DNA from: an uncultured Desulfuromonadales bacterium | GTDB lineage: Bacteria; Desulfobacterota; Desulfuromonadia; Geobacterales; Pseudopelobacteraceae | DNA: 64,000 nucleotides | Direction of reading: 5' to 3' | NCBI GenBank assembly: GCA_903868145.1 | Contig: CAIPTY010000083.1 | Span: forward strand, 1-64,000 | Part shown: positions 14,813-25,077 of the stretch, in pieces | How the letters are laid out: every line of letters starts with the position of its first letter | Position numbering within the stretch: the stretch's first letter is position 1 | The notes under the pieces: generated by a model | Databases searched by the model: none | The model's input: the letters and a program-made list of their open reading frames with translations, nothing else | What the model was told of the DNA's origin: nothing | Position numbers and translations under genes: made by a program

Positions 14813-14835
14813 AGCATTTTCGCCATATCTGTTCA

Positions 14836-14879
14836 ATACAAAGGGGGATCACGTGTAAACAGGTGGTTCCCCTTTGTAT
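14836..14879. terminator. Bidirectional terminator between rpsT and holA
   Basis: ATACAAAGGGGGATCAC (14836-14852) pairs with GTGGTTCCCCTTTGTAT (14863-14879) with a single G-T pair. The A-rich and T-rich flanks make it usable on both strands, as fits the convergent rpsT and holA genes. Confidence 0.8.
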
Positions 14880-14903
14880 GTTTTGCGGATGTTGTGATGT
14901 GAA

Positions 14904-15890
14904 TTACCTGCAGATCCCGACGGCCAGTTCATGTAACAGAGTGTAAGGGTGTCCGCCTGTTTTGGATGCGAGATCACATATGCAGAGTTCTTCGAAAAGC
15001 TGGAGCAGCCTCTTTCTGTTGAAGTTTCGTGCCTGAAGGATCATCTCTCCCAGAAAATAAGGCGCTATGCCCACCTCTCTGCCGATTTCGGCCTGGGGAG
15101 TCTTTCGATCCAGCAACTCCCTGATCTGCCACAACTGCCGGAAGTGCCGCGCCAGCGTACCAACCATCATCGGTGCCTCTTCTCCATTCCGGAAGAGTGC
15201 GCTCAGGCTTTTCAGAGAATTCTGAAGATCCTGTGTCCCAAGGAAACGTGCCAGTTCGAAGACGGAAAACGCCTTGCTGTCGCTGGCAATGACTCTCACA
15301 TCATCAATAGAAATCCTTGGACGGGATCCGGCAAAAACAACCAGCTTTTCAATCTGGGAAGAAAGCTCCTGAAGATTATTACCGATAAGGAAAGAGAGCA
15401 GATCAGCCGCAGCGGCATCAATCGGCTTTCCTTGGGATTTGGCTTCGCCCGCTATAAAACCGGTCAGTTTGTTGTCATATAAACGTTTGTGTTCAACCAG
15501 TACGGCATGTTTTTTTAATTCAAGAAAAAACTTCTTGCGTTGATCAATCTTGCTGCCGGTAAATACGAGACAGGTGGAAGGCGAAGGCCTCAGAATATAG
15601 GGGAGCAGCGCATCGCACGCTGTAGCCGAAAGATTCTCGGTCCGCTTGACCAGAACGGCTCTTCGTTCAGCAAACATGGGAAGAGTCTGGGCTGCATCCA
15701 GAATGTCGATCCCTTTTGATTCATTACCGTAAAATACATTGAAATTGAAATCCTTGAGGGATGGATCGATGGCACGATCCAGGATGAGACGCGTGGAACG
15801 CTCAACCAGGAATGATTCATCTCCGTAGAGAAAACAAATATCTGGAATTGTACCCTTTTTCAGGGATGCTTCGAGCTCTGAGTGTGTCAT
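14904..15890 (-). CDS. holA: DNA polymerase III subunit delta
   Basis: HolA is the wrench subunit of the clamp loader that opens the beta clamp. The 328-residue protein has the N-terminal FLYGDESFLVERS motif, the domain I segment TCLVFTGSKIDQRKKF and the AAA-like second half (LSSQIEKLVVFAG, ending in LLHELAVGICR). Its ATG follows the lptE stop with no gap. The order leuS-lptE-holA is conserved in many Proteobacteria, including E. coli. Confidence 0.93.
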   Translation of the reverse strand: MTHSELEASLKKGTIPDICFLYGDESFLVERSTRLILDRAIDPSLKDFNFNVFYGNESKGIDILDAAQTLPMFAERRAVLVKRTENLSATACDALLPYILRPSPSTCLVFTGSKIDQRKKFFLELKKHAVLVEHKRLYDNKLTGFIAGEAKSQGKPIDAAAADLLSFLIGNNLQELSSQIEKLVVFAGSRPRISIDDVRVIASDSKAFSVFELARFLGTQDLQNSLKSLSALFRNGEEAPMMVGTLARHFRQLWQIRELLDRKTPQAEIGREVGIAPYFLGEMILQARNFNRKRLLQLFEELCICDLASKTGGHPYTLLHELAVGICR

Positions 15891-16457
15891 TCAGTATGAT
15901 TGCTCTATTGAAGTTAAAAATCTTTGGACTATGACACGGGACGCAGCAGTAAGTGCGGCTTCTTCCGCAGATCTCTGGAGTGAAAGGTCAGTGCCTGCGG
16001 GAAAATCGGCGTAGCCCTGCAGGGTGCCTTTCCAGACTGGCGATGTATCGCCCCTGTTAAAGAGCTCCAGATCAACTTCAATCGTCAAACGATATTCCCT
16101 GGCCTGGTCAAAGGCGTTGTAGGAAACGGGGCGAAGCAGATAAGAGCGCAGATTTCCTTTGACACGAATATCGGCAGAGGCCTCACTGTGCGATGGCGGG
16201 AGGCCGCGGAAAGCATGGCACTCATCCAGAATGGCGCGTCTGATAATTGTCTGAGCCGAGGAGTGGCCGCTAATTTTCTCAACGTTTATAAAGTTAACCC
16301 AGAGCGACTGGCCTGAAATCATCCGGGTACCGGCAACTCCGGTAAAGTTATACCCGCACCCGGCAGTGACAGCGAGTGCGAGAACAACGAGCATGATGAG
16401 CAGAATGCCTGACCGCCGGTTTTTTCTATCAGAAACATCATCAATCTTCTTATTCAT
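15891..16457 (-). CDS. lptE: LPS-assembly lipoprotein LptE
   Basis: LptE plugs the LptD barrel and helps insert lipopolysaccharide in the outer membrane. From ATG 16457 (GAGGTGG ribosome binding site five bases upstream) the protein has a basic start, a hydrophobic stretch and a lipobox ending at LAVTAGC; a GTG at 16475 overlapping the leuS stop is the alternative start. The mature part keeps the CGYNFTG start typical of LptE. The place between leuS and holA supports the call more than sequence identity does. Confidence 0.85.
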   Translation of the reverse strand: MNKKIDDVSDRKNRRSGILLIMLVVLALAVTAGCGYNFTGVAGTRMISGQSLWVNFINVEKISGHSSAQTIIRRAILDECHAFRGLPPSHSEASADIRVKGNLRSYLLRPVSYNAFDQAREYRLTIEVDLELFNRGDTSPVWKGTLQGYADFPAGTDLSLQRSAEEAALTAASRVIVQRFLTSIEQSY

Positions 16458-16474
16458 AACCACCTCGGACCTCA

Positions 16475-18946
16475 CTAACCTGCCACAATATTTACCAGCT
16501 TGCCGGGTACGCAGATGACCTTGCGTATCTGAACGCCGATAAGAAAGGGCTGCACCTTCTCGTCGGCAAGAGCGGCAGCCTTGATGGTTTCTTCAGGGGT
16601 CTCCGCCGCAACTGTTATCTTCGATCTCAATTTTCCGTTAACCTGGACAACAATAAGCAATTCTTCGTCAACAGCTGCGTTACGGTCATATTCGGGCCAG
16701 ACTGCGTCTGACAGTCGATCCGTGTGGCCAAGATGCTGCCACAGCTCCTCTGAGATATGCGGAACAAACGGCGACAACATAAGTATCAAGCTGTCCAGCG
16801 CTTCTTTCACTATCGGTCCGGATTGAGGTGTGGTGGCGTCGAATGCCTGAAGCGTGTTCAGCAGTTCCATGACCGCCGCAATAGCAGTGTTAAAATGAAA
16901 ACGTTCATCAAGATCCTCCGTAACCTTCCGGATGGTCTTGTGGACACTTCGGCGCAAGGTGCGCTCCTCCCCGTCAAGTGACGATATATCCACAGGACCG
17001 GCATTTCGCACCGTTTCAAGTCGGTCATGAACCAGCTTCCAGACACGGTTGAGAAAGCGGAAAGAACCCTCAACCCCTTTATCGCTCCAATCCAGATCCT
17101 TCTCGGGCGGTGCAGCAAACAGTGAAAAAAGTCGGGCGGTATCAGCCCCGTATTTTTCTATCAGCGCATTCGGATCAACGACATTGCCCTTTGATTTGCT
17201 CATTTTGGCGCCATCCTTGATGACCATACCCTGGGTCAGCAGGTTGGTGAAAGGCTCATCACAGGAAACGTATCCCATATCCCGCAGCACCTTGGTGAAA
17301 AAACGGGCGTACAGAAGATGCAGCACCGCATGTTCTATTCCGCCGATATACTGGTCAACGGACATCCAGTAATCGACCTTCGAACGATCGAGCGGGGCAT
17401 CGTGGGAATCCGGACAGCAATAGCGCAGAAAATACCAGGAAGACTGGACAAACGTATCCATCGTATCCGATTCACGGCGGGCTGGTTTGCCGCAGACCGG
17501 GCAGGGAACATTGATAAATGATTCCAGACGAGCCAGCGGACTCCCCCCTTCTCCCGTAAACAGGACATCAACGGGCAGTTCTACCGGCAGATCCTTCTCA
17601 GGAACCGGCACGACGCCACAGGCATCACAATATATGACCGGAATCGGATTTCCCCAGTAGCGCTGGCGGGAAATACCCCAGTCACGCAGACGAAAATTGA
17701 TCGTTTTTGTGCCGATTCCTTTGCTCTGCAGATAATCAGCGATGGCCTCCTTGGCGTCATCGCTTTTCATGCCGTCAAACTGCCCGGAGTTGGCCATGAC
17801 TCCGGATTCGGTGTAAGCCTCAGTCATCATTGCCGGTTCAATGGTCTCACCTTCAGGCTGGATAACAACCCGCAGGGGGAGCCCATACCTGGCGGCAAAT
17901 TCAAAATCGCGCTGGTCATGGGTCGGAACAGCCATAACGGCACCGGTTCCATAATCCATCAGGACAAAGTTGGCAAGATAGATCGGCATCTGCACCAAGG
18001 TAACCGGATTGATACAGTATGAGCCGGTGAAAACACCTTCCTTTTCAAAGTCTTCGGCCGTGCGCTTGATGCGATCTGTTTTCCTGACACTCTCGATGAA
18101 TGCCGAAACCTCATGTTGTCGATCGGGTGTCGTCAAATCCATCGCCAGAGGGTGTTCGGGCGCCAGCGACATGAATGTGGCGCCAAAGAGCGTATCCTGT
18201 CGAGTGGTAAAGACTTTTATGGTTCCCGAGCCGTTGTCGCGTGCAAAATCTATTTCACAGCCGAAGCTCTTGCCAATCCAGTTTCGCTGCATCGTCAGAA
18301 CACGCTCGGGCCAGCCCGGCAACTTGTGGGTCCACTCCAGCAGTTCCTCGGCATAGTCGGTGATGCGGAAGAACCACTGATCAAGTTCTTTTTGCTTCAC
18401 CTCCGAGTCACAACGCCAGCAGCCACCGTCCTCGACCTGCTCATTGGCAAGCACGGTTTCACACCGGGGACACCAGTTGACAAAAGAGGTTTTCTTGTAC
18501 GCCAGACCGCGCCTGAACATCTCGAGAAATATTTTTTGTTCCCATCGATAATAAGCCACATTACAGGTCGCAAGCTCACGATCCCAATCGTATGACAGCC
18601 CCAATTTTTTGAGCTGGCCGCGCATATAGTCGATGTTTTCGTACGTCCATTGTGCAGGATGGCTTCTGTTCTGGATTGCTGCGTTTTCAGCCGGCATCCC
18701 GAATGCGTCCCATCCCATCGGGTGCATGACGTTAAAACCGCGCATACGCTTGAACCTGCCGACAACATCCCCGATGGAATAGTTTCTCACATGCCCCATA
18801 TGGATTCTTCCGGATGGATAGGGAAACATTTCCAGCAGATAGTATTTCTGCTTTACGGTGTCTTCGGTGACTCGGAAAGTCTTGGTATCTTCCCAAAATG
18901 CCTGCCATTTCTGTTCAACATCACCCGGTATGTATTTCTGCTCCAC
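16475..18946 (-). CDS. leuS: Leucine--tRNA ligase
   Basis: An 823-residue class I synthetase with the HIGH-type motif in [12 protein letters not shown] (residues 42-53), the editing domain (including [19 protein letters not shown] and [17 protein letters not shown]), the KMSKSKGN motif and the C-terminal anticodon-binding domain. LeuS charges tRNA-Leu and edits misactivated norvaline and isoleucine. It is the first gene of the leuS-lptE-holA unit and appears complete. Confidence 0.97.
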   Translation of the reverse strand: MEQKYIPGDVEQKWQAFWEDTKTFRVTEDTVKQKYYLLEMFPYPSGRIHMGHVRNYSIGDVVGRFKRMRGFNVMHPMGWDAFGMPAENAAIQNRSHPAQWTYENIDYMRGQLKKLGLSYDWDRELATCNVAYYRWEQKIFLEMFRRGLAYKKTSFVNWCPRCETVLANEQVEDGGCWRCDSEVKQKELDQWFFRITDYAEELLEWTHKLPGWPERVLTMQRNWIGKSFGCEIDFARDNGSGTIKVFTTRQDTLFGATFMSLAPEHPLAMDLTTPDRQHEVSAFIESVRKTDRIKRTAEDFEKEGVFTGSYCINPVTLVQMPIYLANFVLMDYGTGAVMAVPTHDQRDFEFAARYGLPLRVVIQPEGETIEPAMMTEAYTESGVMANSGQFDGMKSDDAKEAIADYLQSKGIGTKTINFRLRDWGISRQRYWGNPIPVIYCDACGVVPVPEKDLPVELPVDVLFTGEGGSPLARLESFINVPCPVCGKPARRESDTMDTFVQSSWYFLRYCCPDSHDAPLDRSKVDYWMSVDQYIGGIEHAVLHLLYARFFTKVLRDMGYVSCDEPFTNLLTQGMVIKDGAKMSKSKGNVVDPNALIEKYGADTARLFSLFAAPPEKDLDWSDKGVEGSFRFLNRVWKLVHDRLETVRNAGPVDISSLDGEERTLRRSVHKTIRKVTEDLDERFHFNTAIAAVMELLNTLQAFDATTPQSGPIVKEALDSLILMLSPFVPHISEELWQHLGHTDRLSDAVWPEYDRNAAVDEELLIVVQVNGKLRSKITVAAETPEETIKAAALADEKVQPFLIGVQIRKVICVPGKLVNIVAG

Positions 18947-19013
18947 AGCCTGATCCTTTCTGTATGACTACGCGTTGCTCTGTGAGAATTGCACGAGGTT
19001 GTGCTGCCTGATT

Positions 19014-20075
19014 TCAGATAATTTTTCCCTGGATGAGAATTTCACGCGCCACACGATCGAGCGGCACGACTTTATCCACGACGCCTGTGGCTACAGCCTC
19101 GCGCGGCATACCGTACACAACAGCCGTTTCCTGGGATTCTGCGATGACAAAGCCCCCCTGCTCTTTTACCAGTCGCACTCCTTTGCTCCCATCATTACCC
19201 ATGCCAGTCAGTATCACTGCCAGCATGCGCTTACCATAGACAGTCGCGCACGATTCCAGCATCACATCAACTGAGGGGAGATAACGGTCTGACGGGGTCG
19301 GGGAAATGACGCGGGCTGACACATTGCCAGCACGGCGTTCAAGGACAAGATTCTTCCCGCCGGGAGCGATCAGTATAGTGCCGGGATTGACCGGATCACC
19401 GTCCGTAGCTTCTTTAACATTAAACGGACAGGTACGGTTCAAACGGTCGGCAAATGCTTTTGTAAAGCCGGAAGGCATGTGTTGCGAAACAACAATTGCA
19501 AACGGGAATTTCTGATCAAACGATGAAAAAATATTCTGGAGGGCCGGAGGCCCGCCCGTTGAAGAACCGATTGCAACGATGTCTACTGCCGACTCCGCTT
19601 CCGTTGAAGCGTTGAAAGGCATGGAAACCCTGCTTTCATGCCGGTTAAAGGTCGTGTGCGGGCTCGGCACACCGTGTGGCCTGTGACTGAGAAGTTGGAG
19701 AACCTTGAGCTGAAGATCCTCCTTGACGAGCAGCAAATCTGCAGAAGCGCCCCGGGATGGCTTTGCAACAAAATCCAGCGCTCCAAGTTCTAGGGATTTA
19801 AAAACCTTGTCGGCACCACTCAAGGCGCTTATTACGATCACGGGCACCGAGAAGCGGGAGGTAAGAATGCGCAACAGGGTGAAGCCGTCCATCTTCGGCA
19901 TTTCCAGATCAAGGGTAACAAGATCAGGCTTGAGTGCAATGATTTTTTGCATTCCCTCTTCACCGTTACCGGCAAATCCCACCACCTCAACGTTTTTGAG
20001 TCCCTCCAGTATCCTGGTGATCGTGCGGCGACTGAACGCAGAATCGTCAACCACCACTACCCTGAGCGTTTTCAA
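19014..20075 (-). CDS. cheB: Chemotaxis protein-glutamate methylesterase CheB
   Basis: CheB removes methyl groups from receptors when phosphorylated by CheA. The 353 residues comprise a receiver domain ([25 protein letters not shown]) and a methylesterase domain with the catalytic [21 protein letters not shown] and [11 protein letters not shown] motifs. It is the last gene of the chemotaxis operon and overlaps cheR by four bases. Confidence 0.96.
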   Translation of the reverse strand: MKTLRVVVVDDSAFSRRTITRILEGLKNVEVVGFAGNGEEGMQKIIALKPDLVTLDLEMPKMDGFTLLRILTSRFSVPVIVISALSGADKVFKSLELGALDFVAKPSRGASADLLLVKEDLQLKVLQLLSHRPHGVPSPHTTFNRHESRVSMPFNASTEAESAVDIVAIGSSTGGPPALQNIFSSFDQKFPFAIVVSQHMPSGFTKAFADRLNRTCPFNVKEATDGDPVNPGTILIAPGGKNLVLERRAGNVSARVISPTPSDRYLPSVDVMLESCATVYGKRMLAVILTGMGNDGSKGVRLVKEQGGFVIAESQETAVVYGMPREAVATGVVDKVVPLDRVAREILIQGKII

Positions 20076-20950
20076 GGTGTTACCTCCGTTAAACGCTCTG
20101 GTTTCTGGTAAATAACATCATTTTTAAAATGATGCAGGGTAAACCGTGACGTGATATTCATGAGCGACTCAGAATGCCCCAGCAGCAGAAAGCCGCCATC
20201 GTACAATACAGTTGCGAAGGACTCTACAACTCGTTTTTTGGCGGCGCTGTCAAAATAGATAATGACGTTGCGGCAGAAGATGAGATCCATTTTTCCGAGC
20301 ATAACCATACGATCCGTATCAAAGAGATTGAAGTGGCTGAACGAGACCATGTCACGGATCTCGTCACACACCCTGAAACCATCCCCCTGTTCGACAAAGA
20401 AGCGTTTGATATACGCATCATCGGTAACCCTGAATGATGACTTTCCATAAACACCCAGGCGGGCCTGCTGAAGAACACGATTGCTGATATCGGTGCCGAC
20501 GATCTCCCGCTTCCAGCCATTCAGTTCAGGTATGCCGCGCAGCAGCATGGCGATGGTGTAGGGTTCTTCTCCCGAGGAACAGCCGGCGCTCCAGATGCGC
20601 AATGTTTTATTTCCTTCTGCCGTTTTAGCCGTGATGATTTCCGGGATAACTTCGTCAGTAAAGACCTTGAATTGAGGACTTTCACGAAAAAAATAGGTCT
20701 CGTTAATCGTGAGGATATCCATGATATCCTTCAGTTCCTGTTCCCTTTTGGGGTCATATTTCAAGAAATGGTAGTACTCGTGGAATGATTGCAGGTCAAG
20801 AGCCGCCAGACGGCGGAAAAGTCGCTTTTCAAGGATATACCTGGAATCATTATTGAATACAATGCCACTGTGCGAATAGACACAATCCCTCAGGTGATAG
20901 AAGTCATCATCGGACATGGTTGCCTGCACAGCTGTAACGGTGAGGCTCAC
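20072..20950 (-). CDS. cheR: Chemotaxis protein methyltransferase CheR
   Basis: CheR methylates receptor glutamates using S-adenosylmethionine. The 292-residue protein has the N-terminal helical domain, [13 protein letters not shown], the SAM-binding [18 protein letters not shown], and [10 protein letters not shown]. There is no C-terminal TPR extension. It sits between cheW and cheB and its stop overlaps the cheB start, as in many chemotaxis operons. Confidence 0.96.
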   Translation of the reverse strand: MSLTVTAVQATMSDDDFYHLRDCVYSHSGIVFNNDSRYILEKRLFRRLAALDLQSFHEYYHFLKYDPKREQELKDIMDILTINETYFFRESPQFKVFTDEVIPEIITAKTAEGNKTLRIWSAGCSSGEEPYTIAMLLRGIPELNGWKREIVGTDISNRVLQQARLGVYGKSSFRVTDDAYIKRFFVEQGDGFRVCDEIRDMVSFSHFNLFDTDRMVMLGKMDLIFCRNVIIYFDSAAKKRVVESFATVLYDGGFLLLGHSESLMNITSRFTLHHFKNDVIYQKPERLTEVTP

Positions 20951-21406
20951 CTAGGCACACTCCCGCAGTTCTGTCTGACCAAGCAGTGAATCTATGTCGA
21001 GGATCATACATACGCGATCGTCTGCAATACATACCCCCAGAATATGTTCCATGCCAATACCTTCCGATGCGTCCAGAGGGGGTTTGATCTCAGTGACAGG
21101 AACGTTGATAACCTCCGTGACGTTATCAACAGCAAGAGCAAGAGTCTGGCGAGCCAGAGAAACCACCAGAAGTTTCCCGGTTTTGTCATCGGAAATTCTG
21201 GACATCCCGAAAAGCCTGCGCACATCCATCACGGGAATAACGTTTCCGCGAAGATTAATAACCCCGTCAAGAAGATCGGAAGCCCGGGGGAGATTTGAAA
21301 GTTTCTGAGGCATGATGATCTCTTTGATCCGCATGATATCCACGCAGAAGAGACTTTCCCCAAGACTGAAACATGCCATCTGAATTTCGTGAATATCCCG
21401 GTTCAT
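20951..21406 (-). CDS. cheW: Chemotaxis coupling protein CheW
   Basis: A 151-residue CheW with the MACFSLGESLFCVDIMRIKEII start, NLRGNVIPVMDVRRLFG and the TEVINVPVTEIKPPLD segment. CheW links receptors to CheA. Its stop abuts the cheR ATG. The short length and lack of extensions separate it from the longer CheW-like protein encoded upstream. Confidence 0.94.
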   Translation of the reverse strand: MNRDIHEIQMACFSLGESLFCVDIMRIKEIIMPQKLSNLPRASDLLDGVINLRGNVIPVMDVRRLFGMSRISDDKTGKLLVVSLARQTLALAVDNVTEVINVPVTEIKPPLDASEGIGMEHILGVCIADDRVCMILDIDSLLGQTELRECA

Positions 21407-21440
21407 ATCCTGCCTGTCATTTTCGATTATTTCGATGTGA

Positions 21441-22193
21441 TCAACACAGATGTATGTCCACCGTGTTTGCGAGGTTAAGCAGAATAATCATCCGTCCGTC
21501 TGCCCGGCCAATGCCACTGACAAAATCGCGATCAATTCCTTCGAGGAGTGTCGGCGTGTTTTCAAGAGCTTCAGGCGCAATGCGCACGACCTGAATGATT
21601 TCATCAACCAGCAGTCCACTCAGGGACGCTCCATATCTGACAACAATAATTCTTTCACGTCCGCCTGGCGGTCCATGGCGAAGGCCAAGGCGATCAACCA
21701 TGTTGATAATAGGGATAATGGTGCCGCGCAGCGAGATTACACCTGAGATGAAAGTGGGAGCCTTCGGGACTTCCGTCACCTCCCTGGGCTTGATGAGCTC
21801 CTTGATATCCATTATGTTGATCCCGTAGAGTTCATCCGAGACCCTGAAACAGAGGAATTCGTGATAGGCTGCGGCAACGGTCTGTTCAAGATCATCCGGA
21901 GTCAGGGGATGATCCTCGTTAAAGCCGACAGACTCTCTTCCGGCCAGAATAATCTCAACCGGACTCCGTTGTGCAGACCGCTGGTGCGCTGTTGCTTGTG
22001 GTGCAAGCTGCTGATATCCCTGCTCTACGGGAGTCTCTGCGTAAAAATCAACCTCAATCTGACCGCGCGCCTGCGGAAGAACGTCCGGTGCCTGATCGGA
22101 ACTCTCTGCCATGGTTGCCGGTGTCAGATGATCGCCACGCAGTTGGCTCTCGTGCTCCTGACGGGCTTTTTGCCTGATTTTAGCCAGATCCAT
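21441..22193 (-). CDS. CheW-domain protein with N-terminal extension
   Basis: The C-terminal 150 residues form a CheW domain (EFLCFRVSDELYGINIMDIKELI, SLRGTIIPIINMVDRLG, RIAPEALENTPTLLEGIDRDFVSGIG). The first 100 residues are a low-complexity, charged and Gln-rich extension that is probably disordered. Two CheW proteins in one operon imply two receptor arrays or a competing coupling protein. Transcribed just after the ExeA-like ATPase gene. Confidence 0.9.
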   Translation of the reverse strand: MDLAKIRQKARQEHESQLRGDHLTPATMAESSDQAPDVLPQARGQIEVDFYAETPVEQGYQQLAPQATAHQRSAQRSPVEIILAGRESVGFNEDHPLTPDDLEQTVAAAYHEFLCFRVSDELYGINIMDIKELIKPREVTEVPKAPTFISGVISLRGTIIPIINMVDRLGLRHGPPGGRERIIVVRYGASLSGLLVDEIIQVVRIAPEALENTPTLLEGIDRDFVSGIGRADGRMIILLNLANTVDIHLC

Positions 22194-22202
22194 TCACGTC
22201 AC

Positions 22203-23003
22203 CTACATCATCAGTTCGTCTTTAATCTCATTGATAATTCTTGAATCAATGAGTGCCGCATCAGATCCGTAGGCAACCAGCAAGGCATTGGTAGCCATCG
22301 AATTGATTCTGCGCGGCACACCACCTGTCAGCTCAAAAATAAGCTGTACGGCATCCGGGCTGAAAAGCCCTGCTGTGCCTCCGGCCGATTCGAGCCGGAA
22401 ATCCAGATATTCCATGGTCTCTTCCAGAGAGAGCGGTGTAAGGTGATAATGTAAGGATATTCTTTGCCGGAGCGGCTCAAAACGCCGGGAAACCAGCATG
22501 GGGCGCAATTCCGGCTGACCCATGATAATCACCGCAAGGAGATTCTGATTGTCGAGCTGAAAATTGGTCAGCAGACGTATCTCGTCGAATACTTCGTCAT
22601 TATCGATAACCTGGGCCTCATCGATGACAATAACCGGGCAGATTCCCCGTTGGCAACTACCATAGACGGCTGTATATATCTGCTCAAGAAGACCCTCCTT
22701 ATCTGCAGCAGGCGGATCAACATCAAGCAACCTGGCCGTTGTCCGCAAAAATTCAACCGGATTCAGACGGGGGTTGACAATATAGCAAAAGCGGTAGGAA
22801 TCTCCAAGCCTGTCCATCAGAGCACGGGAAAGAGTTGTTTTGCCGCAGCCTATATCTCCGGTCAAAACGGCAATTTCCCTCTCTTCGACAACAAACTCCA
22901 GTCGCGCAAGCGCCTCCGCGTGACCATGACTCAAAAAGAGGAACCGGGGATCAGGGGTCTTGCTGAAGGGTTTTTCCCTGAATCCAAAGTAACTTTTATA
23001 CAT
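22203..23003 (-). CDS. ExeA-like AAA ATPase within chemotaxis operon
   Basis: A 266-residue ATPase that begins MYKSYFGFREKPFSKTPDPRF, has Walker A TGDIGCGKTT, Walker B PVIVIDEAQVIDNDE and IIMGQPELRPML. Unlike the paralogue at 10353 it lacks a C-terminal membrane helix, so it is soluble. It overlaps the end of cheA by eight bases and precedes a cheW gene, so it is part of the chemotaxis operon. Its task there is not known; a role in placing or assembling the array is a guess. Confidence 0.85.
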   Translation of the reverse strand: MYKSYFGFREKPFSKTPDPRFLFLSHGHAEALARLEFVVEEREIAVLTGDIGCGKTTLSRALMDRLGDSYRFCYIVNPRLNPVEFLRTTARLLDVDPPAADKEGLLEQIYTAVYGSCQRGICPVIVIDEAQVIDNDEVFDEIRLLTNFQLDNQNLLAVIIMGQPELRPMLVSRRFEPLRQRISLHYHLTPLSLEETMEYLDFRLESAGGTAGLFSPDAVQLIFELTGGVPRRINSMATNALLVAYGSDAALIDSRIINEIKDELMM

Positions 23004-25077
23004 TCTGGAAACTGCCGGACTTCATGGTTTCACTGATCATGCCGCCAACATCAAGCACGAGGATCGTGCGCTGATCTCCCAGGTCGGCCGCACCGGATAT
23101 TCCGCGAAAACCTTTAAAGGAGTCGCCGAGAGACTTGATGACGATATCCTGCTGCCCCAGCAGGTCATCGACAACAATCCCCAGTCGCTTCTCGGCAACA
23201 CCCACCACTACGACATAGAATTCCTTGAGGGGTTCTGCGGATCTTTCAATGCTGAAAAAGTTTTCAAGCCTCAGGAGCGCAAGCGTGTTGTCGCGAACCT
23301 GGATTACTTCCTTGCGTTCGATTGTTTTGATTTCATCGCTGGTCATGAGCAGGGACTCCAGCACCGAGGTTACGGGAAGAGCGTACGTCCTGCCGGCGCA
23401 CGTAATGATCAGAACCTTGATTATCGCCAGTGTAATGGGCAGGGTAATGATGAAGCGCGAACCCTTGCCCCTGCTGGTTTCAATATCCACCATGCCGGAC
23501 ACGGCTGTGATGTTGTTTTTTACCACATCCATCCCGACACCGCGCCCTGAAACCTCGCTGACCGTATCGGAGGTGGAAAAGCCGGGCATGAAAATGAGGT
23601 CGAGAGCCTCCCGCTCGGAAACCCCGTTTACATCGGTGATCAGACCTTTCTCAAGCGCCTTTGCCTTTATCTTCTCAACATCGATACCTTTGCCATCATC
23701 GGAGACCTCTATAACGACATGATTTCCCTTCTGGTATGACGCGATGCGGATAACCCCTTTCTCCTGCTTGCCGACGGACAAGCGATGAGCCGGAGATTCG
23801 ATGCCGTGGTCGATCGCATTTCGGATGATGTGCATCATCGGGTCCGAAATATCTTCCACGATCAATTTATCCAGTTCGGTATCCGCTCCGTAAAAGGTCA
23901 ACTCGACTTTTTTGCCCTGTTCACGTGAAATCTTCCTGACAATGCGTGACATCTTTTCGTAGAGCTGTCCGACGGGGATCATACGGATTTCCATGACTCC
24001 CTTTTGCAGGTCTGCGAGTCTGCGTTCAAGCCCTCGTGCCGCCTTGCCAAGGTCGGTTGCCATGCGGGAAAAACCATCATTTCTCATGCGGTCAGCTATG
24101 CCTGAGATAGTCGAGTGAGCCAGAACAAGCTCTCCGACAATATTCATCAGATCGTCCAGTTTATCGATATCGACCCTGACGGTTCGACTCATGCTCTTTG
24201 AGGATCGGGCGGCATCGTCCGTTCCGGAAGCGACAGGTGCAGCGGTGTCCGAATCACTCTTCATTGCAACGGCAACAGCCTCGGGTGCCGCTATACTGCT
24301 TTCAGACGTGACGGAACTTTTTCCGAGGAACGTTACCTGGATAGCGCCCGTTTCGAGGAGGGCCTTCAACTCATCAAGTTCTCGCATCGAACCGAACAGA
24401 ATGTCGAAATCGATGTGGGTCGCCATGTTTTCACCCATGCCGGGAAGGGTGCTGATCAACTCGCCATGCTTCTTCAGTAAGTCAGAAACATCTGACAACT
24501 CGTGATCAAAGGTAGTCAGCTCAAATGATGTGTGTACGTTGAATATCCCTCTGCCTTTGTTCAGGTTATCAAGCAGGCGATGTTGTTCATATTCGGTAAG
24601 AGATCCCCGGATTTGATCGGAAAGGCCCAAATGTTCCAGCGCTGACTCCCCGGAATCTGAATCGGGTGGCAACATGCAGCCGTTTATTCGTGCAACGCAG
24701 GCATGAATCTCCTCCAGATGGTCACTGGTATCCCCTTCCGAAATTGAACGCACCAGCGATGTCAAAAGGTCATGGGCCGCAAAGACAACTTCCATCAGGT
24801 TCTGGTTGAGATTAAGCTTGCCCAGACGCAGGCAGTCGAGAAGATTCTCCATGTTATGGGAAAGCTCTGAAATTTCGTTAAAACCGAACATTCCGGCCAG
24901 ACCCTTTAAAGAATGCGCTGCTCTGAAAATGGAGTTCAGAAGATCGGGATACAGGTCACCGCTATCAGCCATGTCAGCGAGATCGGCCAGTTCCGAGCCG
25001 AGCTGTTCAACGATTTCCTCTGCTTCCGCAAGAAAATCCCTGACCGCTTTATGGGATGTTGCAGCTTCGTCACTCAC
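22996..25077 (-). CDS. cheA: Chemotaxis histidine kinase CheA
   Basis: CheA phosphorylates CheB and response regulators in answer to receptors. The 693-residue protein has an HPt domain with His55 in FRAAHSLKGLAGMFG, a linker, the dimerisation domain (VDIDKLDDLMNIVGELVL), the ATPase (HIIRNAIDHGIESPAHR, GRGVGMDVVKNNI, GKGSRFIITLPITLAI) and a C-terminal CheW-like domain. Its start overlaps the stop of the DUF4388-receiver gene by four bases. No clear CheY-binding P2 domain is visible. Confidence 0.96.
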   Translation of the reverse strand: MSDEAATSHKAVRDFLAEAEEIVEQLGSELADLADMADSGDLYPDLLNSIFRAAHSLKGLAGMFGFNEISELSHNMENLLDCLRLGKLNLNQNLMEVVFAAHDLLTSLVRSISEGDTSDHLEEIHACVARINGCMLPPDSDSGESALEHLGLSDQIRGSLTEYEQHRLLDNLNKGRGIFNVHTSFELTTFDHELSDVSDLLKKHGELISTLPGMGENMATHIDFDILFGSMRELDELKALLETGAIQVTFLGKSSVTSESSIAAPEAVAVAMKSDSDTAAPVASGTDDAARSSKSMSRTVRVDIDKLDDLMNIVGELVLAHSTISGIADRMRNDGFSRMATDLGKAARGLERRLADLQKGVMEIRMIPVGQLYEKMSRIVRKISREQGKKVELTFYGADTELDKLIVEDISDPMMHIIRNAIDHGIESPAHRLSVGKQEKGVIRIASYQKGNHVVIEVSDDGKGIDVEKIKAKALEKGLITDVNGVSEREALDLIFMPGFSTSDTVSEVSGRGVGMDVVKNNITAVSGMVDIETSRGKGSRFIITLPITLAIIKVLIITCAGRTYALPVTSVLESLLMTSDEIKTIERKEVIQVRDNTLALLRLENFFSIERSAEPLKEFYVVVVGVAEKRLGIVVDDLLGQQDIVIKSLGDSFKGFRGISGAADLGDQRTILVLDVGGMISETMKSGSFQNV

